Assembly (NCBI GenBank): GCA_029168955.1
Contig: JAPDOI010001334.1
Coordinates: 129,731 to 193,730, forward strand
Reading direction: 5' to 3'
DNA from: Aplectana chamaeleonis
Taxonomy: Eukaryota; Nematoda; Chromadorea; Rhabditida; Cosmocercidae
DNA length: 64,000 bases
Part shown: positions 41,231 to 56,200 of the stretch, piece after piece
How positions within the stretch are numbered: the stretch's first letter is position 1
Layout of the letters: each line of letters begins with the position of its first letter
Notes under the pieces: generated by a model
Told to the model about the DNA's origin: nothing
Databases searched by the model: none
What the model saw: the letters and a program-made list of their open reading frames with translations, nothing else
Translations under genes and position numbers: made by a program

Positions 41231-44200
41231 ATTCTGATGGCATCATCGGGACGTCGTGTAAAGTGCTTCTGGCTTCTGATGACGTCATCGGGACACCGTG
41301 AAAAGTGCTTCGGGCTCCTGATTAGGACGTCGTCAGAAGTGCTTCGGGCTCCTGATGACGTCATCGGGACATCGTGAAAAGTGCTTCGGGCTCCTGATGA
41401 CGTCATCGGGACATCGTGAAAAGTGCTTCTGGCTCCTGAGACGTCATCAGGACATCGCGAGAAGTGCTTCGGGATTCTGATGACGTCATCGGGAGATCGT
41501 GAAAAGTGCTTCGGGCTCCTGATGACGTCATCTGGACATCGCGAAAAGTGCTTCGGGCTTCTGATGACGTCATCGGGACATCGTGAAAAGTGCTTCGGGC
41601 TCCTGATGACGTCATCTGGACGTCGTGAAAAGTGCTTCGGGCTCCTGATGACGTCATTGGGAGATGGTGAAAAATGCTTCGGGCTTCTGATGACGTCATC
41701 GGGACATCGTGAAAAGTGCTTCGGGCTCCTGATGACGTCATCGGGAGATCGTGAAAAGTGCTTCGGGCTCCTGATGACGTCATCAGGACGTCGTGAAAAG
41801 TGCTTCGGGCTCCTGATGACGTCATCTGGACATCGTGAAAAGTGCTTCTGGCTCCTGATGACGTCATCAGGACGTCGTCAGAAGTGCTTCGGGCTCCTGA
41901 TGACGTCATCGGGACATCGTGAAAAGTGCTTCGGGCTCCTGATGACGTCATCGGGACATCGTGAAAAGTGCTTCGGGCTCCCGATGACGTCATCGGGACG
42001 TCGTGAAAAGTGCTTCGGGCTCCTGATGACGTCATCAGGACAACGTCAAAAGTGCTTCGGGCTCCTGATGACGTCATCATGACGTCGTGAAAAGTGCTTC
42101 GGGCTTCTGATGACGTCATCGGGACGTCGTGAAAAGTGCTTCGGGATTCTGATGACGTCATCGGGGCATCGTAAAAAGTGCTTCGGGCTCCTGATGACGT
42201 CATCGGGACATCGCGAAAAGTGCTTCGGGCTTCTGATGACGTCATCGGGACGTCGTCAAAAGTGCTTCGGGCTCCTGATGACGTCATCGGGAGATCGTGA
42301 AAAGTGCTTCGGGCTCCTGGTGACGTCATCGGGAGATCGTGAAAAGTGCTTCGGGCTTCTGATGACGTCATGGGGACGTCGTCAAAAGTGCTTCGGGCTC
42401 CTGATGACGTCATTGGGACATCGCGAAAAGTGCTTCGAGCTCATGATGACGTCATCGGGAGATCGTGAAAAGTGCTTCGGGCTCCTGATGACGTCATCGG
42501 GAGATCGTGAAAAGTGCTTCGGGCTCCTGATGACGTCATCTGGACATCGCAAAAAGTGCTTCCGGGCTCCTGATGACGTCATCAGGACATCGTGAAAAGT
42601 GCTTCCGGGCTTCTGATGACGTCATCGGGACATCGTGAAAAGTGCTTCGGGCTTCTGATGACGTCATCGGGACATCGTGAAAAGTGCTTCGGGCTCCTGA
42701 TGACGTCATCAGGACATCGTGAAAAGTGCTTCGGGCTCCTGATGACGTCATCGGGACATCGTGAAAAAGTGCTTCGGGCTCCTGATGACGTCATCGGGAC
42801 ATCGTGAAAAGTGCTTCCGGGCTTCTGATGACGTCATCGGGAGATCGTGAAAAGTGCTTCGGGATTCTGATGACGTCATCGGGACACCGTGAAAAGTGCT
42901 TCGGGCTCCTGATGACGTCATCGGGACGTCTTCAAAAGTGCTTCGGGCTCCTGATGACGTCATCGGGACATCGTGAAAAGTGCTTCGGGCTCCTGATGAC
43001 GTCATCGGGACACCGTGAAAAGTGCTTCGGGCTCCTGATGACGTCATCGGGATGTCGTGAAAAGTGCTTCGGGCTCCTGATGACGTCATCGGGAGATCGT
43101 GAAAAGTGCTTCGGGCTCCTGATGACGTCATCTGGACATCGCGAAAAGTGCTTCGGGCTTCTGATGACGTCATCGGGACATCGTGAAAAGTGCTTCGGGC
43201 TCCTGATGACGTCATCAGGACGTCGTGAAAAGTGCTTCGGGCTCCTGATGACGTCATCGGGACATCGTGAAAAGTGCTTCGGGCTCCTGATGACGTCATC
43301 GGGACATCGTGAAAAGTGCTTCGGGCTCCTGATGACGTCATCGGGACATCGTGAAAAGTGCTTCGGGCTCCTGATGACGTCATCTGGACATCGTGAAAAG
43401 TGCTTCTGGCTCCTGATGACGTCATCAGGACGTCGTCAGAAGTGCTTCGGGCTCCTGATGACGTCATCGGGACATCGTGAAAAGTGCTTCGGGCTCCTGA
43501 TGACGTCATCTGGACATCGTGAAAAGTGCTTCTGGCTCCTGATGACGTCATCAGGACGTCGTCAGAAGTGCTTCGGGCTCCTGATGACGTCATCGGGACA
43601 TCGTGAAAAGTGCTTCGGGCTCCTGATGACGTCATCGGGACATCGTGAAAAGTGCCTAGGGCTCCTGATGACGTCATCGGGACATCGTGAAAAGTGCCTA
43701 GGGCTCCTGATGACGTCATCGGGACATCGTGAAAAGTGCTTCGGGCTCCTGATGACGTCATCTGGACATCGTGAAAAGTGCTTCGGGCTCCTGATGACGT
43801 CATCTGGACATCGTGAAAAGTGCTTCGGGCTTCTGATGACGTCATCGGGACGTCGTGAAAAGTGCTTCGGGCTCCTGATGACGTCATCTGGACGTCGTGA
43901 AAAGTGCTTCGGGCTTCTGATGACGTCATCGGGACATCGTGAAAAGTGCTTCGGGCTTCTGATGACGTCATCGGGACATCGTGAAAAGTGCTTCGGGCTC
44001 CTGATGACGTCATCTGGACATCGTGAAAACTGCTTCGGGCTCCTGATGACGTCATCTGGACATCGTGAAAAGTGCTTCTGGCTCCTGATGACGTCATCAG
44101 GACATCGTGAAAAGTGCTTCTGGCTCCTGATGACGTCATCAGGACGTCGTCAGAAGTGCTTCGGGCTCCTGATGACGTCATCGGGACATCGTGAAAAGTG

Positions 44201-47200
44201 CTTCGGGCTCCTGATGACGTCATTGGGACATCGTGAAAAGTGCTTCGGGCTTCTGATGACGTCATCGGGACATCGTGAAAAGTGCTTCGGGCTCCTGATG
44301 ACGTCATCGGGACATCGTGAAAAGTGCTTCGGGCTCCTGATGACGTCATCGGGACATCGTGAAAAGTGCTTCGGGCTCCTGATGACGTCATCGGGACATC
44401 GTGAAAAGTGCTTCGGGCTCCTGATGACGTCATCGGGACATCGTGAAAAGTGCCTAGGGCTCCTGATGACGTCATCAGGACGTCGTGAAAAGTGCTTCGG
44501 GCTCCTGATGACGTCATCGGGACATCGTGAAAAGTGCTTCGGGCTTCTGATGACGTCATCTGGACATCGTGAGAAGTGCTTCTGGCTCCTGATGACGTCA
44601 TCTGGACATCGTGAAAAGTGCTTCTGGCTCCTGATGACGTCATCAGGACGTCGTGAAAAGTGCTTCGGGCTTCTGATGACGTCATCAGGACGTCGTGAAA
44701 AGTGCTTCGGGCTCCTGATGACGTCATCGGGACATCGTGAAAAGTGCTTCGGGCTCCTGATGACGTCATCGGGAGATCGTGAAAAGTGCTTCGGGCTCCT
44801 GATGACGTCATCGGGACATCGTGAAAAGTGCTTCGGGCTCCTGATGACGTCATCAGGACGTCGTGAAAAGTGCTTCGGGCTCCTGATGACGTCATCGGGA
44901 CATCGTGAAAAGTGCTTCGGGCTCCTGATGACGTCATCGGGACATCGTGAAAAGTGCTTCGGGCTCCTGATGACGTCATCTGGACATCGTGAAAAGTGCT
45001 TCTGGCTCCTGATGACGTCATCGGGACATCGTGAAAAGTGCTTCGGGCTCCTGATGACGTCATCGGGACATCGTGAAAAGTGCTTCGGGCTCCTGGTGAC
45101 GGCATCTGGACATCGTGAAAAGTGCTTCGGGCTCCTGAGGACGTCATCGGGACATCGTGAAAAGTGCTTCTGGCTCCTGATGACGTCATCGGGACATCGC
45201 GAAAAGTCCTTCGGGCTCCTGATGACGTCATCGGGACATCGTGAAAAGTGCTTCGGGCTCCTGATGACGTCATCGGGACATCGTGAAAAGTGCTTCGGGC
45301 TTCTGATGACGTCATCGGGACATCGTGAAAAGTGCTTCGGGCTCCTGATGACGTCATCGGGACATCGTGAAAAGTGCTTCGGGCTCCTGATGACGTCATC
45401 GGGACATCGTGAAAAGTGCTTCGGGCTCCTGATGACGTCATCGGGACATCGTGAAAAGTGCTTCGGGCTCCTGATGACGTCATCGGGACATCGTGAAAAG
45501 TGCCTAGGGCTCCTGATGACGTCATCGGGACATCGTGAAAAGTGCTTCGGGCTCCTGATGACGTCATCGGGACATCGTGAAAAGTGCTTCGGGCTCCTGA
45601 TGACGTCATCGGGACATCGTGAAAAGTGCTTCGGGCTCCTGATGACGTCATCTGGACATCGTGAAAAGTGCTTCTGGCTCCTGATGACGTCATCAGGACG
45701 TCGTCAGAAGTGCTTCGGGCTCCTGATGACGTCATCGGGACATCGTGAAAAGTGCCTAGGGCTCCTGATGACGTCATCGGGACATCGTGAAAAGTGCTTC
45801 GGGCTCCTGATGACGTCATCTGGACATCGTGAAAAGTGCTTCGGGCTTCTGATGACGTCATCGGGACATCGTGAAAAGTGCTTCGGGCTCCTGATGACGT
45901 CATCGGGAGATCGTGAAAAGTGCTTCGGGCTCCTGATGACGTCATCTGGACATCGCGAAAAGTGCTTCGGGCTTCTGATGACGTCATCGGGACATCGTGA
46001 AAAGTGCTTCGGGCTTCTGATGACGTCATCGGGACATCGTGAAAAGTGCTTCGGGCTCCTGATGACGTCATCGGGACGTCGTGAAAAGTGCTTCGGGCTC
46101 CTGATGACGTCATCGGGACATCGTGAAAAGTGCCTAGGGCTCCTGATGACGTCATCGGGACATCGTGAAAAGTGCTTCGGGCTCCTGATGACGTCATCTG
46201 GACATCGTGAAAAGTGCTTCTGGCTCCTGATGACGTCATCAGGACATCGTGAAAAGTGCTTCGGGCTCCTGATGACGTCATCTGGACATCGTGAAAAGTG
46301 CTTCTGGCTCCTGATGACGTCATCGGGACATCGTGAAAAGTGCTTCGGGCTCCTGATGCCGTCATCGGGACATCGTGAAAAGTGCTTCGGCCTCCTGATG
46401 ACGTCATCGGGACATCGTGAAAAGTGCTTCGGGCTTCTGATGACGTCATCGGGACATCGCGAAAAGTGCTTCGGGCTTCTGATGACGTCATCGGGACATC
46501 GCGAAAAGTGCTTCGGGCTCCTGATGACGTCATCGGGACATCGTGAAAAGTGCTTCGGGCTCCTGATGACGTCATCGGGAGATCGTGAAAAATGCTTCGG
46601 GCTTCTGATGACGTCATCGGGACATCGTGAAAAGTGCTTCTGGCTCCTGATGACGTCATCGGGAGATCGTGAAAAGTGCTTCGGGCTCCTGATGACGTCA
46701 TCTGGACATCGCGAAAAGTGCTTCGGGCTTCTGATGACGTCATCGGGACATCGTGAAAAGTGCTTCGGGCTTCTGATGACGTCATCGGGACATCGTGAAA
46801 AGTGCTTCGGGCTCCTGATGACGTCATCGGGACATCGTGAAAAGTGCTTCGGGCTCCTGATGACGTCATCAGGACGTCGTCAGAAGTGCTTCGGGCTCCT
46901 GATGACGTCATCGGGACATCGTGAAAAGTGCTTCGGGCTCCTGATGACGTCATCGGGACATCGTGAAAAGTGCTTCGGGCTTCTGATGACGTCATCGGGA
47001 CATCGTGAAAAGTGCTTCGAGCTCCTGATGACGTCATCGGGAGATCGTGAAAAGTGCTTCGGGCTCCTGATGACGTCATCTGGACATCGCGAAAAGTGCT
47101 TCGGGCTTCTGATGACGTCATCGGGACATCGTGAAAAGTGCTTCGGGCTCCTGATGACGTCATCTGGACGTCGTGAAAAGTGCTTCGGGCTTCTGATGAC

Positions 47201-50200
47201 GTCATCGGGACATCGTGAAAAGTGCTTCGGGCTTCTGATGACGTCATCTGGACATCGTGAAAAGTGCTTCGGGATTCTGATGACGTCATCGGGACATCGC
47301 GAAAAGTGCTTCGGGCTCCTGATGACGTCATCGGGACATCGTGAAAAGTGCTTCGGGCTCCTGATGACGTCATCGGGACATCGTGAAAAGTGCTTCGGGC
47401 TCCTGATGACGTCATCGGGACATCGTGAAAAGTGCTTCGGGCTCCTGATGACGTCATCGGGACATCGTGAAAAGTGCTTCGGGCTCCTGATGACGTCATC
47501 TGGACATCGTGAAAAGTGCTTCGGGCTCCTGATGACGTCATCTGGACATCGTGAAAAGTGCTTCTGGCTCCTGATGACGTCATCGGGACATCGTGAAAAG
47601 TGCTTCGGGCTCCTGATGACGTCATCGGGACATCGTGAAAAGTGCCTAGGGCTCCTGATGACGTCATCGGGACATCGTGAAAAGTGCCTAGGGCTCCTGA
47701 TGACGTCATCGGGACATCGTGAAAAGTGCTTCGGGCTCCTGATGACGTCATCTGGACATCGTGAAAAGTGCTTCGGGCTCCTGATGACGTCATCGGGACA
47801 TCGTGAAAAGTGCTTCGGGCTCCTGATGACGTCATCGGGACATCGTGAAAAGTGCTTCGGGCTCCTGATGACGTCATCGGGACGTCGTGAAAAGTGCTTC
47901 GGGCTCCTGATGACGTCATCTGGACATCGCGAAAAGTGCTTCGGGCTCCTGATGACGTCATCGGGACATCGTGAAAAGTGCTTCGGGCTCCTGATGACGT
48001 CATCGGGACACCGTGAAAAGTGCTTCGGGCTCCTGATGACGTCATCGGGACACCGTGAAAAGTGCTTCGGGCTCCTGATGACGTCATCGGGACATCGTGA
48101 AAAGTGCTTCGGGCTCCTGATGACGTCATCGGGACACCGTGAAAAGTGCTTCGGGCTCCTGATGACGTCATCGGGATGTCGTGAAAAGTGCTTCGGGCTC
48201 CTGGTGACGTCATCGGGACACCGTGAAAAGTGCTTCGGGCTCCTGATGACGTCATCGGGACACCGTGAAAAGTGCTTCGGGCTCCTGATGACGTCATCGG
48301 GACACCGTGAAAAGTGCTTCGGGCTCCTGATGACGCCATCTGGACATCGTGAAAAGTGCTTCGGGCTCCTGATGACGTCATCGGGACGTCGTGAAAAGTG
48401 CTTCGGGCTCCTGGTGACGTCATCGGGACATCGTGAAAAGCGCTCCGGGCTTCTGATGACGTCATCGGGACATCGTGAAAAGTGCTTCGGGCTTCTGATG
48501 ACGTCATCGGGGCATCGTAAAAAGTGCTTCGGGCTCCTGATGACGTCATCGGGACACCGTGAAAAGTGCTTCGGGCTCCTGATGACGTCATCGGGACATC
48601 GTGAAAAGTGCTTCGGGCTCCTGATGACGTCATCAGGACGTCGTGAAAAGTGCTTCGGGCTCCTGATGACGTCATCGGGACATCGTGAAAAGTGCTTCGG
48701 GCTCCTGATGACGTCATCAGGACGTCGTGAAAAGTGCTTCCGGGCTTCTGATGACGTCATCGGGGCATCGTAAAAAGTGCTTCGGGCTCCTGATGACGTC
48801 ATCGGGAGATCGTGAAAAATGCTTCGGGCTCCTGATGACGTCATCGGGACACCGTGAAAAGTGCTTCGGGCTCCTGATGACGTCATCGGGACGTCTTCAA
48901 AAGTGCTTCGGGCTCCTGATGACGTCATCGGGACATCTTGAATAGTGCTTCGGGCTTCTGATGACGTCATCGGGGCATCGTAAAAAGTGCTTCGGGCTCC
49001 TGATGACGTCATCTGGACATCGTGAAAAGTGCTCCTGGCTCCTGATGACGTCATCTGGACATCGCGAGAAGTGCTTCGGGCTTCTGATGACGTCATCGGG
49101 ACGTCGCGAAAAGTGCTTCGAGCTCCTGATGACGTCATCGGGAGATCGTGAAAAGTGCTTCGGGCTTCTGATGACGTCATCGGGACATCGTGAAAAGTGC
49201 TTCGGGCTCCTGATGACGTCATCGGGACATCGTGAAAAGTGCCTAGGGCTCCTGATGACGTCATCGGGACATCGTGAAAAGTGCTTCGGGCTCCTGATGA
49301 CGTCATCTGGACATCGTGAAAAGTGCTTCTGGCTCCTGATGACGTCATCGGGACATCGTGAAAAGTGCTTCGGGCTCCTGATGACGTCATCGGGACATCG
49401 TGAAAAGTGCTTCGGGCTCCTGATGACGTCATCGGGACATCGTGAAAAGTGCCTAGGGCTCCTGATGACGTCATCGGGACATCGTGAAAAGTGCTTCGGG
49501 CTCCTGATGACGTCATCGGGACATCGTGAAAAGTGCTTCGGGCTCCTGATGACGTCATCGGGACACCGTGAAAAGTGCTTCGGGCTTCTGATGACGTCAT
49601 CGGGACATCGCGAAAAGTGCTTCGGGCTCCTGATGACGTCATCGGGACATCGTGAAAAGTGCTTCGGGCTCCTGATGACGTCATCGGGACATCGTGAAAA
49701 GTGCTTCGGGCTCCTGATGACGTCATTGGGAGATCGTGAAAAATGCTTCGGGCTTCTGATGACGTCATCGGGACATCGTGAAAAGTGCTTCGGGCTCCTG
49801 ATGACGTCATCTGGACATCGTGAAAAGTGCTTCGGGATTCTGATGACGTCATCTGGACATCGCGAAAAGTGCTTCGGGCTTCTGATGACGTCATCGGGAC
49901 ATCGTGAAAAGTGCTTCGGGCTCCTGATGACGTCATCGGGACATCGTGAAAAGTGCCTAGGGCTCCTGATGACGTCATCGGGACATCGTGAAAAGTGCTT
50001 CGGGCTCCTGATGACGTCATCTGGACATCGTGAAAAGTGCTTCTGGCTCCTGATGACGTCATCGGGACATCGTGAAAAGTGCCCCGGGCTCCTAATCACG
50101 TCATCGGGACACCGTGAAAAGTGCTTCGGGCTCCTGATGACGTCATCGGGACATCGTGAAAAGTGCTTCTGGCTCCTGATGACGTCATCGGGACATCGTG

Positions 50201-53200
50201 AAAAGTGCTTCGGGCTCCTGATGACGTCATCGGGACATCGTGAAAAGTGCCTAGGGCTCCTGATGACGTCGACAGGACGTCGTGAAAAGTGCTTCGGGCT
50301 CCTGATGACGTCATCGGGACATCGTGAAAAGTGCCTAGGGCTCCTGATGACGTCATCGGGACATCGTGAAAAGTGCTTCGGGCTCCTGATGACGTCATCG
50401 GGACATCGTGAAAAGTGCTTCGGGCTCCTGATGACGTCATCGGGACATCGTGAAAAGTGCTTCGGGCTCCTGATGACGTCATCGGGACGTCGTAAAAAGT
50501 GCTTCGGGCTCCTGATGACGTCATCGGGACATCGTGAAAAGTGCTTCGGGCTCCTGATGACGTCATCAGGACGTCGTGAAAAGTGCTTCGGGCTTCTGAT
50601 GACGTCATCGGGACATCGTGAAAAGTGCTTCGGGCTCCTGATGACGTCATCGGGACATCGTGAAAAGTGCTTCGGGCTCCTGATGACGTCATCGGGACAT
50701 CGTGAAAAGTGCTTCGGGCTCCTGATGACGTCATCGGGACATCGTGAAAAGTGCTTTGGGCTTCTGATGACCTCATCAGGACGTCGTGAAAAGTGCTTCG
50801 GGCTCCTGATGACGTCATCAGGACGTCGTGAAAAGTGCTTCGGGCTCCTGATGACGTCATCGGGACATCGTGAAAAGTGCTCCGGGCTTCTGATGACGTC
50901 ATCGGGACACCGTGAAAAGTGCTTCGGGCTCCTGATGACGTCATCGGGACACCGTGAAAAGTGCTTCGGGCTCCTGATGACGTCATCGGGACATCGTCAA
51001 AAGTGCTTCGGGATTCTGATGACGTCATCTGGACATCGCGAAAAGTGCTTCGGGCTCCTGATGACGTCATCGGGACACCGTGAAAAGTGCTTCGGGCTCC
51101 TGATGACGTCATCGGGACACCGTGAAAAGTGCTTCGGGCTCCTGATGACGTCATCGGGACATCGTGAAAAGTGCTCCGGGCTCCTAATCACGTCATCGGG
51201 ACGTCGTCAGAAGTGCTTCGGGCTCCTGATGACGTCATCGGGACATCGTGAAAAGTGCTTCGGGCTCCTGATGACGTCATCGGGACATCGTGAAAAGTGC
51301 TTCGGGCTCCTGATGACGTCATTGGGAGATCGTGAAAAATGCTTCGGGCTTCTGATGACGTCATCGGGACATCGTGAAAAGTGCTTCGGGCTGCTGAGGA
51401 CGTCATGGGGCCCCCGTGAAAAGTGCTTCGGGCTCCTGATGACGTCATCGGGACATCGTGAAAAGTGCTTCGGGCTCCTGATGACGTCATCGGGACATCG
51501 TGAAAAGTGCTTCTGGCTCCTGAGACGTCATCAGGACGTCGTCAGAAGTGCTTCGGGATTCTGATGACGTCATCTGGACATCGCGAGAAGTGCTTCGGGC
51601 TCCTGATGACGTCATCGGGACATCGTGAAAAGTGCCTAGGGCTCCTGATGACGTCATCGGGACATCGTGAAAAGTGCCTAGGGCTCCTGATGACGTCATC
51701 GGGACATCGTGAAAAGTGCTTCGGGCTCCTGATGACGTCATCGGGAGATCGTGAAAAGTGCTTCGGGCTCCTGATGACGTCATCTGGACATCGCGAAAAG
51801 TGCTTCGGGCTTCTGATGACGTCATCGGGACATCGTGAAAAGTGCTTCGGGCTCCTGATGACGTCATCGGGACATCGTGAAAAGTGCTTCGGGCTCCTGA
51901 TGACGTCATCGGGACATCGTGAAAAGTGCTTCGGGCTTCTGATGACGTCATCGGGACATCGTGAAAAGTGCTTCGGGCTTCTGATGACGTCATCGGGACG
52001 TCGTGAAAAGTGCTTCGGGCTCCTGATGACGTCATCTGGACGTCGTGAAAAGTGCTTCGGGCTTCTGATGACGTCATCGGGACATCGTGAAAAGTGCTTC
52101 GGGCTTCTGATGACGTCATCGGGACATCGTGAAAAGTGCTTCGGGCTCCTGATGACGTCATCGGGACATCGTGAAAAGTGCTTCGGGCTTCTGATGACGT
52201 CATCTGGACATCGTGAAAAGTGCTTCTGGCTCCTGATGACGTCATCAGGACGTCGTCAGAAGTGCTTCGGGCTCCTGATGACGTCATCGGGACATCGTGA
52301 AAAGTGCTTCGGGCTCCTGATGACGTCATCGGGACATCGTGAAAAGTGCTTCGGGCTCCTGATGACGTCATCGGGACATCGTGAAAAGTGCTTCGGGCTC
52401 CTGATGACGTCATCGGGACATCGTGAAAAGTGCTTCGGGCTCCTGATGACGTCATTGGGAGATCGTGAAAAATGCTTCGGGCTTCTGATGACGTCATCGG
52501 GACATCGTGAAAAGTGCTTCGGGCTCCTGATGACGTCATCGGGACATCGTGAAAAGTGCTTCGGGCTTCTGATGACGTCATCGGGACATCGTGAAAAGTG
52601 CTTCGGGCTTCTGATGACGTCATCTGGACATCGTGAAAAGTGCTTCGGGCTCCTGATGACGTCATCTGGACATCGCGAAAAGTGCTTCGGGCTTCTGATG
52701 ACGTCATCGGGACATCGTGAAAAGTGCTTCGGGCTCCTGATGACGTCATCGGGACATCGTGAAAAGTGCTTCGGGCTCCTGATGACGTCATCAGGACGTC
52801 GTGAAAAGTGCTTCGGGCTCCTGATGACGTCATCTGGACATCGTGAAAAGTGCTTCGGGCTCCTGATGACGTCATCGGGGCATCGTAAAAAGTGCTTCGG
52901 GCTCCTGATGACGTCATCGGGACATCGTGAAAAGTGGTTCGGGCTCCTGATGACGTCATCAGGACGTCGTCAGAAGTGCTTCGGGCTCCTGATGACGTCA
53001 TCGGGACATCGTGAAAAGTGCTTCGGGCTCCTGATGACGTCATCGGGACATCGTGAAAAGTGCTTCGGGCTCCTGATGACGTCATTGGGAGATCGTGAAA
53101 AATGCTTCGGGCTTCTGATGACGTCATCGGGACATCGTGAAAAGTGCTTCTGGCTCCTGAGACGTCATCAGGACGTCGTCAGAAGTGCTTCGGGCTCCTG

Positions 53201-56200
53201 ATGACGTCATCGGGACATCGTGAAAAGTGCTTCGGGCTCCTGATGACGTCATCGGGACATCGTGAAAAGTGCTTCGGGCTCCTGATGACGTCATCGGGAC
53301 ATCGTGAAAAGTGCTTCGGGCTCCTGATGACGTCATCGGGACATCGTGAAAAGTGCTTCGGGCTCCTGATGACGTCATCGGGACATCGTGAAAAGTGCCT
53401 AGGGCTCCTGATGACGTCATCGGGACATCGTGAAAAGTGCTTCGGGCTCCTGATGACGTCATCTGGACATCGTGAAAAGTGCTTCGGGCTCCTGATGACG
53501 TCATCTGGACATCGTGAAAAGTGCTTCTGGCTCCTGATGACGTCATCAGGACGTCGTCAGAAGTGCTTCGGGCTTCTGATGACGTCATCGGGACATCGTG
53601 AAAAGTGCTTCGGGCTTCTGATGACGTCATCTGGACATCGTGAAAAGTGCTTCTGGCTCCTGATGACGTCATCAGGACGTCGTCAGAAGTGCTTCGGGCT
53701 CCTGATGACGTCATCGGGACATCGTGAAAAGTGCCTAGGGCTCCTGATGACGTCATCGGGACATCGTGAAAAGTGCCTAGGGCTCCTGATGACGTCATCG
53801 GGACATCGTGAAAAGTGCTTCGGGCTCCTGATGACGTCATCTGGACATCGTGAAAAGTGCTTCGGGCTCCTGATGACGTCATCTGGACATCGTGAAAAGT
53901 GCTTCTGGCTCCTGATGACGTCATCAGGACGTCGTCAGAAGTGCTTCGGGCTTCTGATGACGTCATCGGGACATCGTGAAAAGTGCTTCGGGCTCCTGAT
54001 GACGTCATCTGGACATCGTGAAAAGTGCTTCGGGCTTCTGATGACGTCATCGGGACATCGTGAAAAGTGCTTCGGGCTCCTGATGACGTCATCGGGACAT
54101 CGTGAAAAGTGCTTCGGGCTTCTGATGACGTCATCGGGACGTCGTGAAAAGTGCTTCGGGCTTCTGATGACGTCATCGGGACGTCGTGAAAAGTGCTTCG
54201 GGCTCCTGATGACGTCATCAGGACGTCGTGAAAAGTGCTTCGGGCTCCTGATGACGTCATCTGGACATCGTCAAAAGTGCTTCGGGCTCCTGATGACGTC
54301 ATCGGGACATCGTGAAAAGTGCTTCGGGCTCCTGATGACGTCATCGGGACATCGCGAAAAGTGCTTCGGGCTTCTGATGACGTCCTCGGGACATCGTCAA
54401 AAGTGCTTCGGGCTCCTGATGACGTCATCGGGACACCGTGAAAAGTGCTTCGGGCTCCTGATGACGTCATCGGGACATCGTGAAAAGTGCTTCGGGCTTC
54501 TGATGACGTCATCGGGGCATCGTAAAAAGTGCTTCGGGCTCCTGATGACGTCATCGGGACACCGTGAAAAGTGCTTCGGGCTCCTGATGACGTCATCGGG
54601 ACACCGTGAAAAGTGCTTCGGGCTCCTGATGACGTCATCGGGACACCGTGAAAAGTGCTTCGGGCTCCTGATGACGTCATCGGGACACCGTGAAAAGTGC
54701 TTCGGGCTCCTGATGACGTCATCGGGATGTCGTGAAAAGTGCTACGGGCTCCTGGTGACGTCATCGGGACACCGTGAAAAGTGCTTCGGGCTCCTGATGA
54801 CGTCATCGGGACGTCGTCAAAAGTGCTTCGGGCTCCTGATGACGTCATCGGGACATCGTGAAAAGTGCTTCGGGCTCCTGATGACGTCATCGGGACATCG
54901 CGAAAAGTGCTTCGGGCTTCTGATGACGTCATCGGGACATCGCGAAAAGTGCTTCGGGCTCCTGATGACGTCATTGGGAGATGGTGAAAAATGCTTCGGG
55001 CTTCTGATGACGTCATCGGGACATCGTGAAAAGTGCTTCTGGCTCCTGAGGTCATCAGGACATCGCGAGAAGTGCTTCGGGCTTCTGATGACGTCATCGG
55101 GACACCGTGAAAAGTGCTTCGGGCCCCTGATGACGTCATCGGGAGATCGTGAAAAGTGCTTCGGGCTCCTGATGACGTCATCTGGACGTCGTGAAAAGTG
55201 CTTCGGGCTTCTGATGACGTCATCGGGACATCGTGAAAAGTGCTTCCGGGCTTCTGATGACGTCATCGGGACATCGTGAAAAATGCTTCGGGCTTCTGAT
55301 GACGTCATCGGGACATCGTGAAAAGTGCTTCGGGCTCCTGATGACGTCATCTGGACATCGCGAAAAGTGCTTCGGGCTTCTAATGACGTCATCTGGACAT
55401 CGCGAAAAGTGCTTCGGGCTTCTGATGACGTCATCGGGACGTCGTGAAAAGTGCTTCGGGCTCCTGATGACGTCATCGGGACACCGTGAAAAGTGCTTCG
55501 GGCTCCTGCTGACGTCATCGGGACATCGTGAAAAGTTCTCCGGGCTCCTGATGCCGTCATCGGGACACCGTGAAAAGTGCTTCGGGCTCCTGATGACGTC
55601 ATCGGGACACCGTGAAAAGTGCTTCGGGCTCCTGATGACGTCATCGGGATGTCGTGAAAAGTGCTTCGGGCTCCTGGTGACGTCATCGGGACACCGTGAA
55701 AAGTGCTTCGGGCTCCTGATGACGTCATCTGGACATCGCGAGAAGTGCTTCGGGCTTCTGATGACGTCATCGGGACATCGCGAAAAGTGCTTCGGGCTTC
55801 TGATGACGTCATCGGGACATCGCGAAAAGTGCTTCGGGCTCCTGATGACGTCATCGGGACATCGTGAAAAGTGCTTCGGGCTCCTGATGACGTCATCTGG
55901 ACATCGCGAAAAGTGCTTCGGGCTTCTGATGACGTCATCGGGACATCGCGAAAAGTGCTTCGGGCTCCTGATGACGTCATCAGGACGTCGTGAAAAGTGC
56001 TTCGGGCTCCTGATGACGTCATCGGGTGATCGTGAAAAGTGCTTCGGGCTCCTGATGACGTCATCTGGACATCGCGAAAAGTGCTTCGGGCTTCTGATGA
56101 CGTCATCTGGACATCGTAAAAAGTGCTTCGGGCTCCTGATGACGTCATCGGGATGTCGTGAAAAGTGCTACGGGCTCCTGGTGACGTCATCGGGACATCG

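Noticed and set aside
42748..48773. Giant repeat protein genes (1,989 codons on each strand)
   Set aside because: Equal-length ORFs on opposite strands follow from a 42-bp period without stops; rare 43-, 40- and 37-bp units break the frames at random, and there is no promoter, splice or codon-bias evidence.
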